From assembly GCA_029555385.1 (NCBI GenBank), contig JAKPSH010000018.1, positions 1-33,596 on the forward strand: a DNA stretch of 33,596 bases, written 5' to 3'. Each line of letters opens with the position of its first letter. Position 1 is the first letter of the stretch. The position numbers and the translations under genes were made by a program. The notes under the pieces were generated by a model. That model had not been told where the DNA came from. It did not search any database and saw only the letters and a program-made list of their open reading frames with translations. Positions 24,989 to 33,400 of this stretch are shown here, in pieces. Origin of the DNA: Pseudomonadota bacterium (GTDB taxonomy: Bacteria > Bdellovibrionota_C > UBA2361 > SZUA-149).

Positions 24989-25432
24989 TCAAGGTGTCTG
25001 ACCCTTCTTCCCCGCCTTCAATGCTCTTTGGACTTTGGAAATCAATATCTCGGCGGTAAATGGTTTCGTAATATAGTCCGTTACGCCGGAGTCCAATGCC
25101 GCCGCGACACTTGCGGCGTTGGTTTCCGATGTCACCATGATAAACGGCGCGCCGCCGTTTATCTCGCTCCGGCGCACTACGCGAAGAATGTCTATGCCCA
25201 AAACATTCGGCATATGCCAGTCGCAAATTATCAGGTCGAATTTTTCTGTCTGGAGCAGGCGCGTGGTCTCACCGCCTTCCGAAGTCATCATCACATTGCT
25301 AAGACCGAACTGCTTGAGAATGCCCTTAATCATCAAGCGCGTCGCCGCTTGATCCTCAGCAACAAGAATGAGCGGACCCTCCGGTCTCTGGTCGTCCAGT
25401 CTCGTAACAGTAGGGCGAGATTGAGCATCCAT
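24989..25432 (-). CDS. Single-domain CheY-like response regulator (paralogue of the one at 2883)
   Basis: A 147-residue receiver-only protein. Phospho-acceptor Asp in IICDWHMP, switch Thr in MVTSE, Lys in ITKPF and the acidic pair ED are all present. I chose the ATG at 25432, since GGAGGAG lies 2-3 nt upstream of it; a TTG seven codons upstream would place this site inside the gene. Like its paralogue at 2.9 kb it has a leader SRPTVTRLDDQRPEGPLIL before the domain, and the two are about two-thirds identical by eye. It has no kinase neighbour here, so it is probably an orphan that shares the upstream relay. Its last codons encode GQTP and are part of a 13-nt inverted match to the terminator at 24772-24784. 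Confidence 0.92.
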   Translation of the reverse strand: MDAQSRPTVTRLDDQRPEGPLILVAEDQAATRLMIKGILKQFGLSNVMMTSEGGETTRLLQTEKFDLIICDWHMPNVLGIDILRVVRRSEINGGAPFIMVTSETNAASVAAALDSGVTDYITKPFTAEILISKVQRALKAGKKGQTP

Positions 25433-25787
25433 GACTCCTCCGGAAGCAAGCAAAACTCCAAATTGTTTGTCGTCTTTTCCCCACTTTTCCTGAAGGCCGA
25501 TAGCACAGCCCTGCGCCGCTCATCGCCGCGCGGGCCATAAACACACTTTCGCGCTCCCTAGAAAGGGTCGACCTTATTTGCAACCTCCTGAATTAATAAG
25601 ACAATACCTTGCCCTAGGCAATCTCTTCAACCAGACCGCGAGGGGCATCAAGGGCATCACGAAGCACTCTGCTTTCAAGTCTGACTGCACCTAATCGGGA
25701 ACAAACCATCATCCACATGACGAAACACGGACTGCGGGAACTTTCCTGAGCGTGAGTCTCAGCAAATATGATTACAGGCCCTTTGCG
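25433..25787. other. Intergenic region, nothing recognised
   Basis: About 355 bp between the receiver start and the end of the LamG gene, both on the minus strand. It must contain the receiver promoter. No gene, hairpin or repeat stands out. Confidence 0.4.
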
Positions 25788-27389
25788 TTAGCGGCAGCGG
25801 CTCTCAAGCGGAGACGAAGCCACGCCCCGGCCTTTGGCATTTACGCCGCGCACGCGGTAATAACAGATATCCGCCTGCTTTTCCGTCTGATCAGTAAACA
25901 AGCGATCATACGCGATTCCCACTCGGCGATACCCGCTTTCCCGTTGATTGGAGCGGAGAACTTCGTAGTGCGTGGCGAGGATGCTGCCGTTCCATGAAAG
26001 GCCGGGAACGAATTCGTCGAAGCGCGCCTGCAAACCCGAAACTGCCGGAGGGGCGGCTGCCGCACAGTCTGCGGCGATTCTCGTGTTCGCAATACAGACA
26101 ACGCGATAAAGATCTTGAACTTCTCCGCCGTCGAGCGGACGCTCGAATACCAACAGCCGGTCAATATTGCCGATGAAGCCGATCCGTGGTGTGCCGAGCG
26201 CCTTGCGGTACAAACTGCCGATATACAATTTTTCCGCTGATTTTACGGCGGACGGCAGCAAGTAGACTGCCTGCTGCTCCTTGCGCCCGTTGACATACAA
26301 GGTTCTTGTGACTACGGTCGGAGCGGCTTCTTCACTCACCGTGACGTGCGACCACCCGGCAGGAAGCGGCTGAGCGGAGACAAGTGCGGCTTCGCCGCCT
26401 GTTTTGACTGCTGCGCGCCCGCTTGCGTCCGTGCCGAACCAAAAATAGCGCCCAACGCCGTTTTCAGCCGACAGAACAGCTTGCTCCCGAAGAAGATTAT
26501 CCGGTTTTATCCAAACCGAAATCGTCCAATCACCACTAGGCGAAAGAAACGGGGATGGGCTCGCGATATACATTTTGAGCGTGGTCAGCCGGACCGCTCG
26601 TTCTTGCAGGCCGCCGCTGATTAAGGAATCGCTCGTAAAGGTCGGCATCCCGTTGTGAGGCTGGGCGATGAAAGGTTGTCGTCCGGGGAAATGCCGGTTC
26701 AGATATGCGGTGTCGTTCATGTTGTTGTCGAAGTCCCACTTCGCCACGAGATCTCCCTCATTGCACCCGCTTCTTGTCCACGCCAAGAAACGTCCGCAGC
26801 TTATCTCTGGCGTCGCGCAGTCTTCGGGGCAATTGTTGCCGTTTTCACTTGGTCCGCAGATCCCGTTTCCGCATGCGATGCAAACATTAACGCCGGAGGA
26901 TGCAGCAACCCGCTTGGTCCACGGGCAGCAGCCGAGAGACCCGGGCTGTTCGTTTTCTTCAGCGCAGGTCTTTTCGCAGCTTAAATTTAGGCCCGCTGCC
27001 AGGGGTATGGTCGATGACCCGTCATTTAATGAGAATCCGGTAATGCCCGCCTGATAAGGGATCACGATATCAACTGCTTCTTCAGCGGATAATTGCAGCT
27101 CCGGCTGGCCATTCTCAAAAGCATCCAAGGCCGTAACGCGCATCAACGGCAGTCCGTACTCGGCAAGCGTTCCTGCTGCACCAATGACCCGGAGCCGCCG
27201 TGCCGTTACCGGATGGAGCGGGTAAAGTTCGTTCGTGTAAAGCGGGGTGATCTGCTCGAGAGAATAGATCGAGCCTGAAACCGCGCCGGTTTCGCGCAGC
27301 TTCAGCCGGAGCAGACAACGGCCTTCGCCGAACACGTTGAATGCTGTTAAGTGAAGGAAAAAGAAAAGGGCAAGAGCGGCTCGCGTCAT
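25788..27389 (-). CDS. Secreted LamG/Fn3 protein with Cys-rich CGNGxC motif
   Basis: A 533-residue exported protein. GAGGTGAT just before the ATG at 27389 supports that start, followed by a signal peptide (hydrophobic ALALFFFLHLTAF). Next comes a beta-rich part, then the Cys motif CGNGICGPSENGNNCPEDC (about 173-191), which is widespread in secreted proteins of deltaproteobacteria-like groups. A LamG/concanavalin-like domain (about 214-431) shows SVWIKPDN, GWSHVTV, LYVNGRKEQ and IGNIDRLLVFERPL. A C-terminal fibronectin type III domain (about 446-531) has YEVLRSN and YYRVRGVN. These fit an adhesion or glycan-binding role. The gene lies 11 bp after the metalloprotease stop, so the two are an operon. 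Confidence 0.88.
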   Translation of the reverse strand: MTRAALALFFFLHLTAFNVFGEGRCLLRLKLRETGAVSGSIYSLEQITPLYTNELYPLHPVTARRLRVIGAAGTLAEYGLPLMRVTALDAFENGQPELQLSAEEAVDIVIPYQAGITGFSLNDGSSTIPLAAGLNLSCEKTCAEENEQPGSLGCCPWTKRVAASSGVNVCIACGNGICGPSENGNNCPEDCATPEISCGRFLAWTRSGCNEGDLVAKWDFDNNMNDTAYLNRHFPGRQPFIAQPHNGMPTFTSDSLISGGLQERAVRLTTLKMYIASPSPFLSPSGDWTISVWIKPDNLLREQAVLSAENGVGRYFWFGTDASGRAAVKTGGEAALVSAQPLPAGWSHVTVSEEAAPTVVTRTLYVNGRKEQQAVYLLPSAVKSAEKLYIGSLYRKALGTPRIGFIGNIDRLLVFERPLDGGEVQDLYRVVCIANTRIAADCAAAAPPAVSGLQARFDEFVPGLSWNGSILATHYEVLRSNQRESGYRRVGIAYDRLFTDQTEKQADICYYRVRGVNAKGRGVASSPLESRCR

Positions 27390-27400
27390 CTCATCACCTC

Positions 27401-30298
27401 TCATTGACACACCGATTGAAGCCCAGCGGCGTCGCAAGATCCCACAACCCTGCTCAGCGTGCAGCACCAGCAGAACATCTTTCTCAACCCATCGGGCTTA
27501 ACAACATCGGCGTTCCTCTCGAGAGTTCCTTTCAAGGCGGCACTGACGTAGCCGCAGCTAACAGGGTTGTATAACGTTGCTTCGTGTAAATCAGTTAAGC
27601 CCGTCGCGTCGCTGCGCATCACACTCCGCGGGGTGCTGCGCAAATGTGCTTCGTCGTAACATCCGGGCATTAGTCGGCCATCCGCATCACGGCCGGCGAA
27701 GGGGTAGAAAGGATTCCCGTCGGCGCCCGCGGGAAGCGCTGGGATTAACGGGTCATCCGCGCTCCGGCAATTAGGCAATAACCAACCCGGCATTTCGGGA
27801 TCGGAAACGGTTATTTCCTCATCGCCTAGCTGGAAAAGATGTCCAAGTTCGTGCGCCGCGACAAAAGGATCGAGGCGTTCCTTCTCCCGGACTACGGCAA
27901 ATTTGCTCCCCGTATTCGCGTACCCGCCATGGATACTGCGCGGCTCAGGTTTGGTGAACATCACTCGCGGAAATCCCTTGCGGGGGCAACTGCTTGCTTC
28001 AATCAACGGTCCGGAATCGGTGATGCTGCCGTGTTCGTTAAGGGCTGTCGACTTTAGGTCATGAAACTTGAGATCGACCGCGTGGGTTATTCGTTTAACA
28101 TAGTTCCGGTTCGGAGAGGTCTCATTAAGCCCGTAAAGCGGCGTTGTCTGACTGATTGACTGCCAGGCGCGGTTTGCGCCGCGAATCAAGAACGGCCGGC
28201 TTGGGTCCGAGGCGCTGAGTTCATCCGAATCGTCCTGCATGAAGATGAAAGGATACTTTTCCGCGAGTGCGGTGGGCGTATAGCCCCAGATATTTACACA
28301 GAGAGAAAGTTCAATCGGCCAGCGGCAGGCAGGTTCAAAGACCCACATTGTGAGCTCTGCCCCCTTGTCCAGCTCTTTCAGAGTTCTTGCCCCTTCAGAA
28401 AATAGATATTCGGGGAAAGCATTTTGATCCGCCTTGCCGTTCCAGCCCTGAACATCGATATAACAGAAGACCTTGCCTCCGATGTGGTCTGCCGGTCTGG
28501 TGAGGCAGCGGAACACTTTAATTTTGGCATTCGGCGCCACCGCGTAGGGCTGTCCGTTGCTTGTTTTGATTACTTCGAAATTGGGTTGTTTACCCTCGTA
28601 GAAATGGGCGTGATCCGGGGGCACCAGCAATCCGACTTGCCCGTCGTGGCCTCCGAAAGTAAGCGTTTTTTGATTGAGCTGCATCGTCAGGTCGATAAAC
28701 CGGCTCTTAGTTTTTTCACCGGCAACGTAGGCCGGGGCGAAGCGATAGAACTCGTTTGCTTGCGGGCAAATGCCCGGCATGTCTCCACCGGATGAACTGC
28801 TTGATGAGGAAGAACTTGAACTGCTCGAACTCGACGAGCTGGAACTCGATGATGAGCTGGAGGAACTCGAACTCGACGAACTGCTTGAACTCGAGGAACT
28901 TGATGAACTTGAGCTGGACGAGCTGGAGCTTGAGGAACTCGAGGAACCTGTGCTTGACGTTGAAGAAGTGCTCGAACTCGATGAGCTGGACGAGGAACTT
29001 GAACTTGACGAACTGCTCGAACTGGAGGAACTCGATGATGAGCTGGAGGAGCTGCTCGAACTGGAGGAGGAAGAGGAAGAACTCGAACTCGACGAACTTG
29101 ACGAGCTAGAGCTAGAGGATGAACTTGAAGAACTGGACGAACTCGAAGTAGATGAACTCGATGAGCTGGAGCTCGACGATGAGCCCGAGGAACCGGAGCT
29201 TGTCGAGCCGGAAGAGCTTGAAGAACTTGAACTTGACGAACTGCTCGAGCTTGACGAACTGGAGGACGAGCTGGATGAACTCGAAGTGGAGCTGCTTGAA
29301 CTCGACGAACTGGACGAGCTGGATGAACTAGACGAACTTGAGCTGCTTGAGCTCGATGTACTCGAACTGGAGGAACTTGAAGACGAAGACGGCACAGGCG
29401 GCAGCGAAGATGACGTGTAAACGGCTCCGTCAACGGCATACGATGACTGCGAAGCTCCAGGCGCCGCACTGAGCGCCGCGTTCTCATCACCCGTGCGCGT
29501 TGCCGGGCTCCGGAGGTTGTGCAAACTGATTTTCACGCCGGGAGAAGCGTTGAGCAGTTCCGCCGTAATTACGCCGATTTTGTGCGGGCAGGATTGAGCC
29601 TCATCATAGGATTCATTCAACTGCCCGCCGCACGCAAAAGCGGCTGCATCGAACGTGAGGCTGCGGTCGAAAGCAAACTCGCTCGCGGCAAGCAGTTGGC
29701 CGCCTGCGGCTGCTTGCAGGCGAACAGCGGCCGATTCACATACGGCATCTGCGCAGTTCTGCGTAAGTGTAATTTGATTATTTATCCACGCTTTTTCGGG
29801 AGTTTCGCAGTCGAAGACAATCGACACTGCGTTTGATGTGCGCGGCAGCTCGCGCGCCGGAAGCAGCTCAATCTGTGCGAGGTCCAAGATATCGCCGCTC
29901 TCGCTTCGAGAGACGGCATAAAGCTGGACGGCAACCGGCAGCGCAGACGGTTCGTTCTGCCCTGCTGATGCAATTTCAATCTTCGCCGCTTCGGCAGCGA
30001 ACGGGAGCTCAAGCGCCTGCGCCGCGCCCGGCGGAAGTGTCACGGTGGTCTCCCACTGCTGAGCAAGACCGGACACAATAGCGTTGTCGATTGCGATGTG
30101 CAGCACTTGAGTCCCGGCTAAACTGCTGACCGGCAGATATGCGAGTTCAAGGCGCATCTCAATGCCTTCGGGAAGCGCCGCGTGCAGCGGATAAACCGCC
30201 GCTTCCGGCTGGGTACCAGCTTCTTCGCTCCCCGGAAACGCGAGCACTGCTAACAGGGCGAGAACGCTTGCAATTACCGCAACTTGAACTTTTCGCAT
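27401..30298 (-). CDS. Secreted zinc metalloprotease with long poly-serine tract
   Basis: A 965-residue precursor with a signal peptide (hydrophobic VAVIASVLALLAVLAF). Residues ~30-300 are a beta-rich N-terminal part with several Cys. Residues about 304-500 are almost pure Ser with a few Thr and Gly. The C-terminal part (about 501-965) holds the zinc site HELGH (816-820) and, 10 residues on from the first His, an Asp (826) in LGDE. This HExxHxxxxxD layout resembles metzincin-like and M64-type proteases, where Asp replaces the third His. Many Cys follow. Poly-Ser linkers of this kind are known from secreted polysaccharide-degrading enzymes of marine bacteria, where they separate domains. Protease activity is inferred; the substrate is unknown. 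The next gene is 11 bp downstream. Confidence 0.87.
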   Translation of the reverse strand: MRKVQVAVIASVLALLAVLAFPGSEEAGTQPEAAVYPLHAALPEGIEMRLELAYLPVSSLAGTQVLHIAIDNAIVSGLAQQWETTVTLPPGAAQALELPFAAEAAKIEIASAGQNEPSALPVAVQLYAVSRSESGDILDLAQIELLPARELPRTSNAVSIVFDCETPEKAWINNQITLTQNCADAVCESAAVRLQAAAGGQLLAASEFAFDRSLTFDAAAFACGGQLNESYDEAQSCPHKIGVITAELLNASPGVKISLHNLRSPATRTGDENAALSAAPGASQSSYAVDGAVYTSSSLPPVPSSSSSSSSSSTSSSSSSSSSSSSSSSSSSSSSSSTSSSSSSSSSSSSSSSSSSSSSSSSSGSTSSGSSGSSSSSSSSSSSTSSSSSSSSSSSSSSSSSSSSSSSSSSSSSSSSSSSSSSSSSSSSSSSSSSSSSSSSSSSTSSTSSTGSSSSSSSSSSSSSSSSSSSSSSSSSSSSSSSSSSSSSSSSSSSSSSSSSSSSGGDMPGICPQANEFYRFAPAYVAGEKTKSRFIDLTMQLNQKTLTFGGHDGQVGLLVPPDHAHFYEGKQPNFEVIKTSNGQPYAVAPNAKIKVFRCLTRPADHIGGKVFCYIDVQGWNGKADQNAFPEYLFSEGARTLKELDKGAELTMWVFEPACRWPIELSLCVNIWGYTPTALAEKYPFIFMQDDSDELSASDPSRPFLIRGANRAWQSISQTTPLYGLNETSPNRNYVKRITHAVDLKFHDLKSTALNEHGSITDSGPLIEASSCPRKGFPRVMFTKPEPRSIHGGYANTGSKFAVVREKERLDPFVAAHELGHLFQLGDEEITVSDPEMPGWLLPNCRSADDPLIPALPAGADGNPFYPFAGRDADGRLMPGCYDEAHLRSTPRSVMRSDATGLTDLHEATLYNPVSCGYVSAALKGTLERNADVVKPDGLRKMFCWCCTLSRVVGSCDAAGLQSVCQ
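28798..29389 (-). repeat. Low-complexity poly-Ser coding tract
   Basis: About 592 bp coding some 197 residues, nearly all Ser, using both TCN and AGY codons mixed in short runs (TCG-AGT, TCC-AGC and so on). The opposite strand therefore reads as a stop-free Glu/Leu/Asp frame and other false open frames. It is prone to length variation by slippage. Confidence 0.9.
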
Positions 30299-30796
30299 CA
30301 GACACCCGGTTTCCGTAAAGACGCAAGGGACTTATCGGGAAAGCGGCAGCAAAACTTTAGTTCGCTTAGCGCCGCATCAACGACCACAACCATCCTGCCG
30401 AAGTGAACTGTGAACACCCGAGAAATGCCAAATCGGCAATTTGGTGCAGAGTCAAAACTGTGCGGTTCTGGTTTTGCGTCTAATTCTTTTCGATTGTGCT
30501 TTTCCTGATGCCGACCCATACACCCTAAAACCTAAAACAATAACCACCTTCCGGTACCTATGCTCAGCGCACTCTGACAGTGCTGCCGAATCGCCTGCGT
30601 GGTGAGTTATAGAGAGGAACAAATAACGGAAGGTTTCGCTGGGATTAAGATATAGACACAACGGCAAACCGCTCGGCGGCTTCAGGCCAGGGAGATTTAG
30701 TGTCAGCCTTTTTTACAACTCACGGGCAGTGGTTCCGTCCGGATGCGGCACGGACGGAACCGTTAGCTGTCGAGAAGATTCAGGAAAGCCGCGCGA
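30299..30796. other. Intergenic region between protease and duplicated-unit protein genes
   Basis: About 498 bp on the minus strand upstream of the protease. It should hold the protease promoter. A 73-residue open frame (30298-30519) abuts the protease start but lacks a recognised fold, and a second one (30452-30667) overlaps it; I do not support either as a gene. The hairpin at 30731-30761 lies at its right end. Confidence 0.45.
30731..30761. terminator. 11-bp perfect hairpin with 9-nt loop
   Basis: GGTTCCGTCCG (30731-30741) and CGGACGGAACC (30751-30761) flank a 9-nt loop. It lies 35 bp beyond the stop of the minus-strand gene at 30797, where a terminator is expected. No clear U-tract follows, so the terminator role is only likely. 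Confidence 0.55.
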
Positions 30797-31891
30797 CTAA
30801 CCGACCCACTGACGCTTAGCCGCCGTCTCCGGGCTCCAGTGATAGTAGCCGCCCGAGCCGTCATAAACGACGTACCACTGCTCACCGATTGGCTTCGGCT
30901 CGCGGTCTTCTTTGCTCTGCACGCGCACGACGCCCATCTCGGGCGTAACCTGGAAAGCAATCGTACCCACTCGCTGGCGGTAGCACCGGGTTTCGCCCCA
31001 GCAACCAGCCAGCAAGTAGCGATGGTGCAGGTCGCGGTGCGTGATAATCCGCCAGTCCGTCGGATCGGACACTGGCCACAGTTCGTAGCAGTTCCCGTCC
31101 GTGCCGGAATCGAGCATCGCATCCCACGGCGTCATGCCGATAACCTGCTCATCGCAGCTCAGCCGGCGCGCTGTGCAGAGATCGCTGTTTGACTTCGTCG
31201 CCCGCCAGGGAGCCTTCACCGTGTCGCCGGTGAGAATCACCCCATCTGCGGTGACATCGCGTCCGCTCCGCAGAATCCGCAGACCGCAGCCTTCGGCTGC
31301 CTGCGCACAGTGGTCAAACAGCGTGCTCGCCTTGTCGAGCTGGTCAGCGATGGGCGCGAGCTGCGCGGTTTCATCGACGATCGGTTCCACGAAGCGTTTG
31401 GCCCACTGCTCGGGCCAAAAGCCGAATGTGCCGTCGTCCTGCGCATACAGCAGATCTCCGTCACCAAAAGTGTGCGGAATGCCGCCGGACGGCTCGAGCC
31501 GCAGCTCAGGCAGGATGGCGCGCGAGTACGGCAGGCACCACCGGGCAACTGATTTGCGGTAAACTTTCTGCTTGCCCACCGTGCCGATCTCTTCCCAGAT
31601 ACGCCGGAATTCGTCTCCGGCAACGGGCCGCTTCTTCTCGAAACGATCGCAGCCTTGCAGCTTCCAGCAGCCGGGATGGTCGTCTGAGTCGTAGACTCGT
31701 CCGTACATCTGATAGCGAAAGCGTTCCCCCGGTTTCAGCGGGCGGCCGGAAACGATCTGGCGCGAGATCATGCGCGTCCAGGCACCGGTCACCACATCGC
31801 CCGGCCGGATAACGCCGAAGTCGGTGACATCCGCGCTGCCGCGGCCGATCTGAAACTGACCGATGCGGGGAGCATTACTGGTGGAACTCAT
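30797..31891 (-). CDS. Hypothetical protein built from two copies of an unrecognised domain
   Basis: A 364-residue protein without a signal peptide or membrane segment. It contains two similar halves: about residues 20-165 and 209-364. The starts align as DVTxxGVIxxGDxVxxxW, the middle as a GCWKL versus NCYEL step after a DSxxD turn, and the ends as GxxxxYxxxGxxxxWxxExxAKR. A ~40-residue linker joins them. Trp, Tyr and Cys content is high. I recognise no family. The ATG at 31891 is preceded by GAAAGGA at good distance. The gene stands alone; the next gene on the right is divergent. Confidence 0.75.
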   Translation of the reverse strand: MSSTSNAPRIGQFQIGRGSADVTDFGVIRPGDVVTGAWTRMISRQIVSGRPLKPGERFRYQMYGRVYDSDDHPGCWKLQGCDRFEKKRPVAGDEFRRIWEEIGTVGKQKVYRKSVARWCLPYSRAILPELRLEPSGGIPHTFGDGDLLYAQDDGTFGFWPEQWAKRFVEPIVDETAQLAPIADQLDKASTLFDHCAQAAEGCGLRILRSGRDVTADGVILTGDTVKAPWRATKSNSDLCTARRLSCDEQVIGMTPWDAMLDSGTDGNCYELWPVSDPTDWRIITHRDLHHRYLLAGCWGETRCYRQRVGTIAFQVTPEMGVVRVQSKEDREPKPIGEQWYVVYDGSGGYYHWSPETAAKRQWVG

Positions 31892-32605
31892 CGTGCAGTC
31901 CTTTCTCCAAAAGCGTGAACCAAAAACGTGAACACAACCTTCGTCCTTTACGCCGCAATCCGGTGTAACCGGCCAAAAGTCCGCAGATGGCCGGCTGCCG
32001 GAAAGCCTTCTTCTGCCTGAACACGGAATTGAGGGAACAAGTGGGAGGAGGGTATATTACCTATCAGTTTCGTATCTTATCGTCAAACCACCGAAAGGTT
32101 GCAAACTGGTTCAAGCACGATCCAAAAGGTGAGGGTCCGCTAGCTGCAAACCCGCCGCGAAATCCCCATATTCCCCTAGAGCTTATGAATTGGGCCTCCG
32201 TAACCACCTGATGCTATAACCATTTTAGTCACTTTGGTTTAGCGTTATTAAATGTACGCAACAGCTTTGACGCATATGCAGGGGGAGGATAAGCGGTAAG
32301 CCGTAAATAGCGTTGCTCCGGCCTCAACGTGCAGCTTCGAATGCCATTCGGGGCCGACCTCCGCATCAACTAAACTTGATGATTTTACTTACCTTTGCTA
32401 AGCTTTGCGTCTGGGTAGAGAAATAGCGTCTGGGCATCGTTGATCCGGCAATTTGAGCAACCCAACCGGGTCCACGGTGTCCGGCAGTCTAGACACGCGA
32501 AGGTTTTTTGGTCATCTCCCGCCAGAAGCACCTCTCAGAGGCTATCATTGAGTGCCCTCTGAGAGGTGCTTTACAAAGTTTCTTGGTCAGGAGAGGAGAA
32601 CTGAT
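31892..32605. other. Long divergent intergenic region with one strong hairpin
   Basis: About 714 bp between two divergent genes, both of unknown function, with promoters for each expected. CGTGAAC occurs twice, 13 bp apart (31914-31920 and 31927-31933), near the left end. A 74-residue plus-strand open frame at 31987-32211 has no ribosome site or family features and is not supported. The hairpin at 32526-32571 lies at the right end. Otherwise nothing is recognised. Confidence 0.45.
32526..32571 (+). promoter_or_regulatory. 16-bp perfect hairpin just upstream of a start codon
   Basis: AAGCACCTCTCAGAGG (32526-32541) pairs exactly with 32556-32571 across a 14-nt loop. It ends 34 nt before the ATG at 32606 and lies in front of the ribosome site. 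It could act as a 5'-UTR element, an attenuator, or a roadblock for upstream transcription. The hairpin is certain; the role is inference. Confidence 0.5.
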
Positions 32606-33166
32606 ATGACGCGTTTTCTTTACTTCGTTAGCCCAAGCGGCCAACCCGTGCGAAAGGTCAGAGCATCACGTGTGCTTTGCTGTCGGGACGGAATCGCCAA
32701 CGACTCTGTTCGCAACGGTGGCCACCTACGCCAACTGGGGTGGTGGCCAGATGATGGCACTGATTATGGGGAGTGTCCCCCTGATGATGCACCCAATCAG
32801 TGGGTGATGCCGGCTGGAGCAAGTGCCCTTGTATTCGACTGTTCTTCGTGCGTGCCGGAGTTGGAAGACTTGGACGACGACAGGCCGGCGCAGACCTTGT
32901 CCGGAAGGCAACGCTGGGTGCAGATCATCTCTTGCGCTACAGGACGTGTTATTGTTCAGTTTCCGGCAGGTCGTGTTTGGCTGGAAACTACGGGAGAGGG
33001 GGCGCGATGCCAAACGAACAACGGCGACATCTGCGCAATCGCATGGTGGCCCCTCGACGCCGATTGCGTGAATGGGGATTTTGCGAACGCTCCGAACCGC
33101 CTCTGGTTCGGCAAAGCGGCCGATATGGCGGTCAACCTCTCCCTAACACTTGGCTCGGACCATTAG
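32606..33166 (+). CDS. Hypothetical protein of two WWP-type repeats
   Basis: A 186-residue protein. I chose the ATG at 32606 over a GTG at 32552 because AGGAGA precedes it and the upstream frame runs through the hairpin. Residues 4-80 and 102-178 align without gaps: SxxGxxVxxxxAxRV, then NGGxxxxxxWWPxD, then APNxxW and a final A. A short acidic linker joins them. There is no signal peptide or membrane segment. The invariant Trp, Gly and Asn-Gly positions suggest a small beta repeat, such as a lectin-like or sugar-binding fold, but I recognise no family. It is followed by a hairpin at 33216-33245. Confidence 0.75.
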   Translation: MTRFLYFVSPSGQPVRKVRASRVLCCRDGIANDSVRNGGHLRQLGWWPDDGTDYGECPPDDAPNQWVMPAGASALVFDCSSCVPELEDLDDDRPAQTLSGRQRWVQIISCATGRVIVQFPAGRVWLETTGEGARCQTNNGDICAIAWWPLDADCVNGDFANAPNRLWFGKAADMAVNLSLTLGSDH

Positions 33167-33215
33167 ACCGTCAACGAACCGGCCAATTTTAGGCCACGCA
33201 GTTCGGTAACGCGCA

Positions 33216-33245
33216 AGCGTCGCTGTCATTCTGGACAGCGATGCT
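33216..33245. terminator. 12-bp hairpin after the WWP-repeat gene
   Basis: AGCGTCGCTGTC (33216-33227) pairs with GACAGCGATGCT (33234-33245) with one G-T wobble around a 6-nt loop. It is 50 bp after the gene's stop codon. No U-tract follows, so it may be a rho-dependent or mRNA-protective end. Confidence 0.5.
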
Positions 33246-33400
33246 TCCCGACGGCTGGTCACGGTTTGTTTGCAGGATTTTTCGTGTCTCGGCGCCGACC
33301 CGAACAAAGCGGGGGTTGCAGAGAAAAGGGGTCTGTAGGTAATTAACACGCTTACACCGCCTCGCTGCGCCAGCATGCATAACACCAAACTAGGTCCTCT

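Noticed and set aside
28770..29420. 216-residue plus-strand open frame rich in Glu, Leu and Asp, and a second one at 28756-29109
   Set aside because: Both are the antisense or shifted reading of the poly-Ser tract; TCN/AGY serine codons cannot produce stops in these frames.
30298..30667. Two overlapping minus-strand open frames (73 and 71 residues) upstream of the protease
   Set aside because: No ribosome site or recognisable fold, and they overlap each other; more likely a non-coding promoter region.
31987..32211. 74-residue plus-strand open frame in the long intergenic region
   Set aside because: No ribosome site and no family resemblance.
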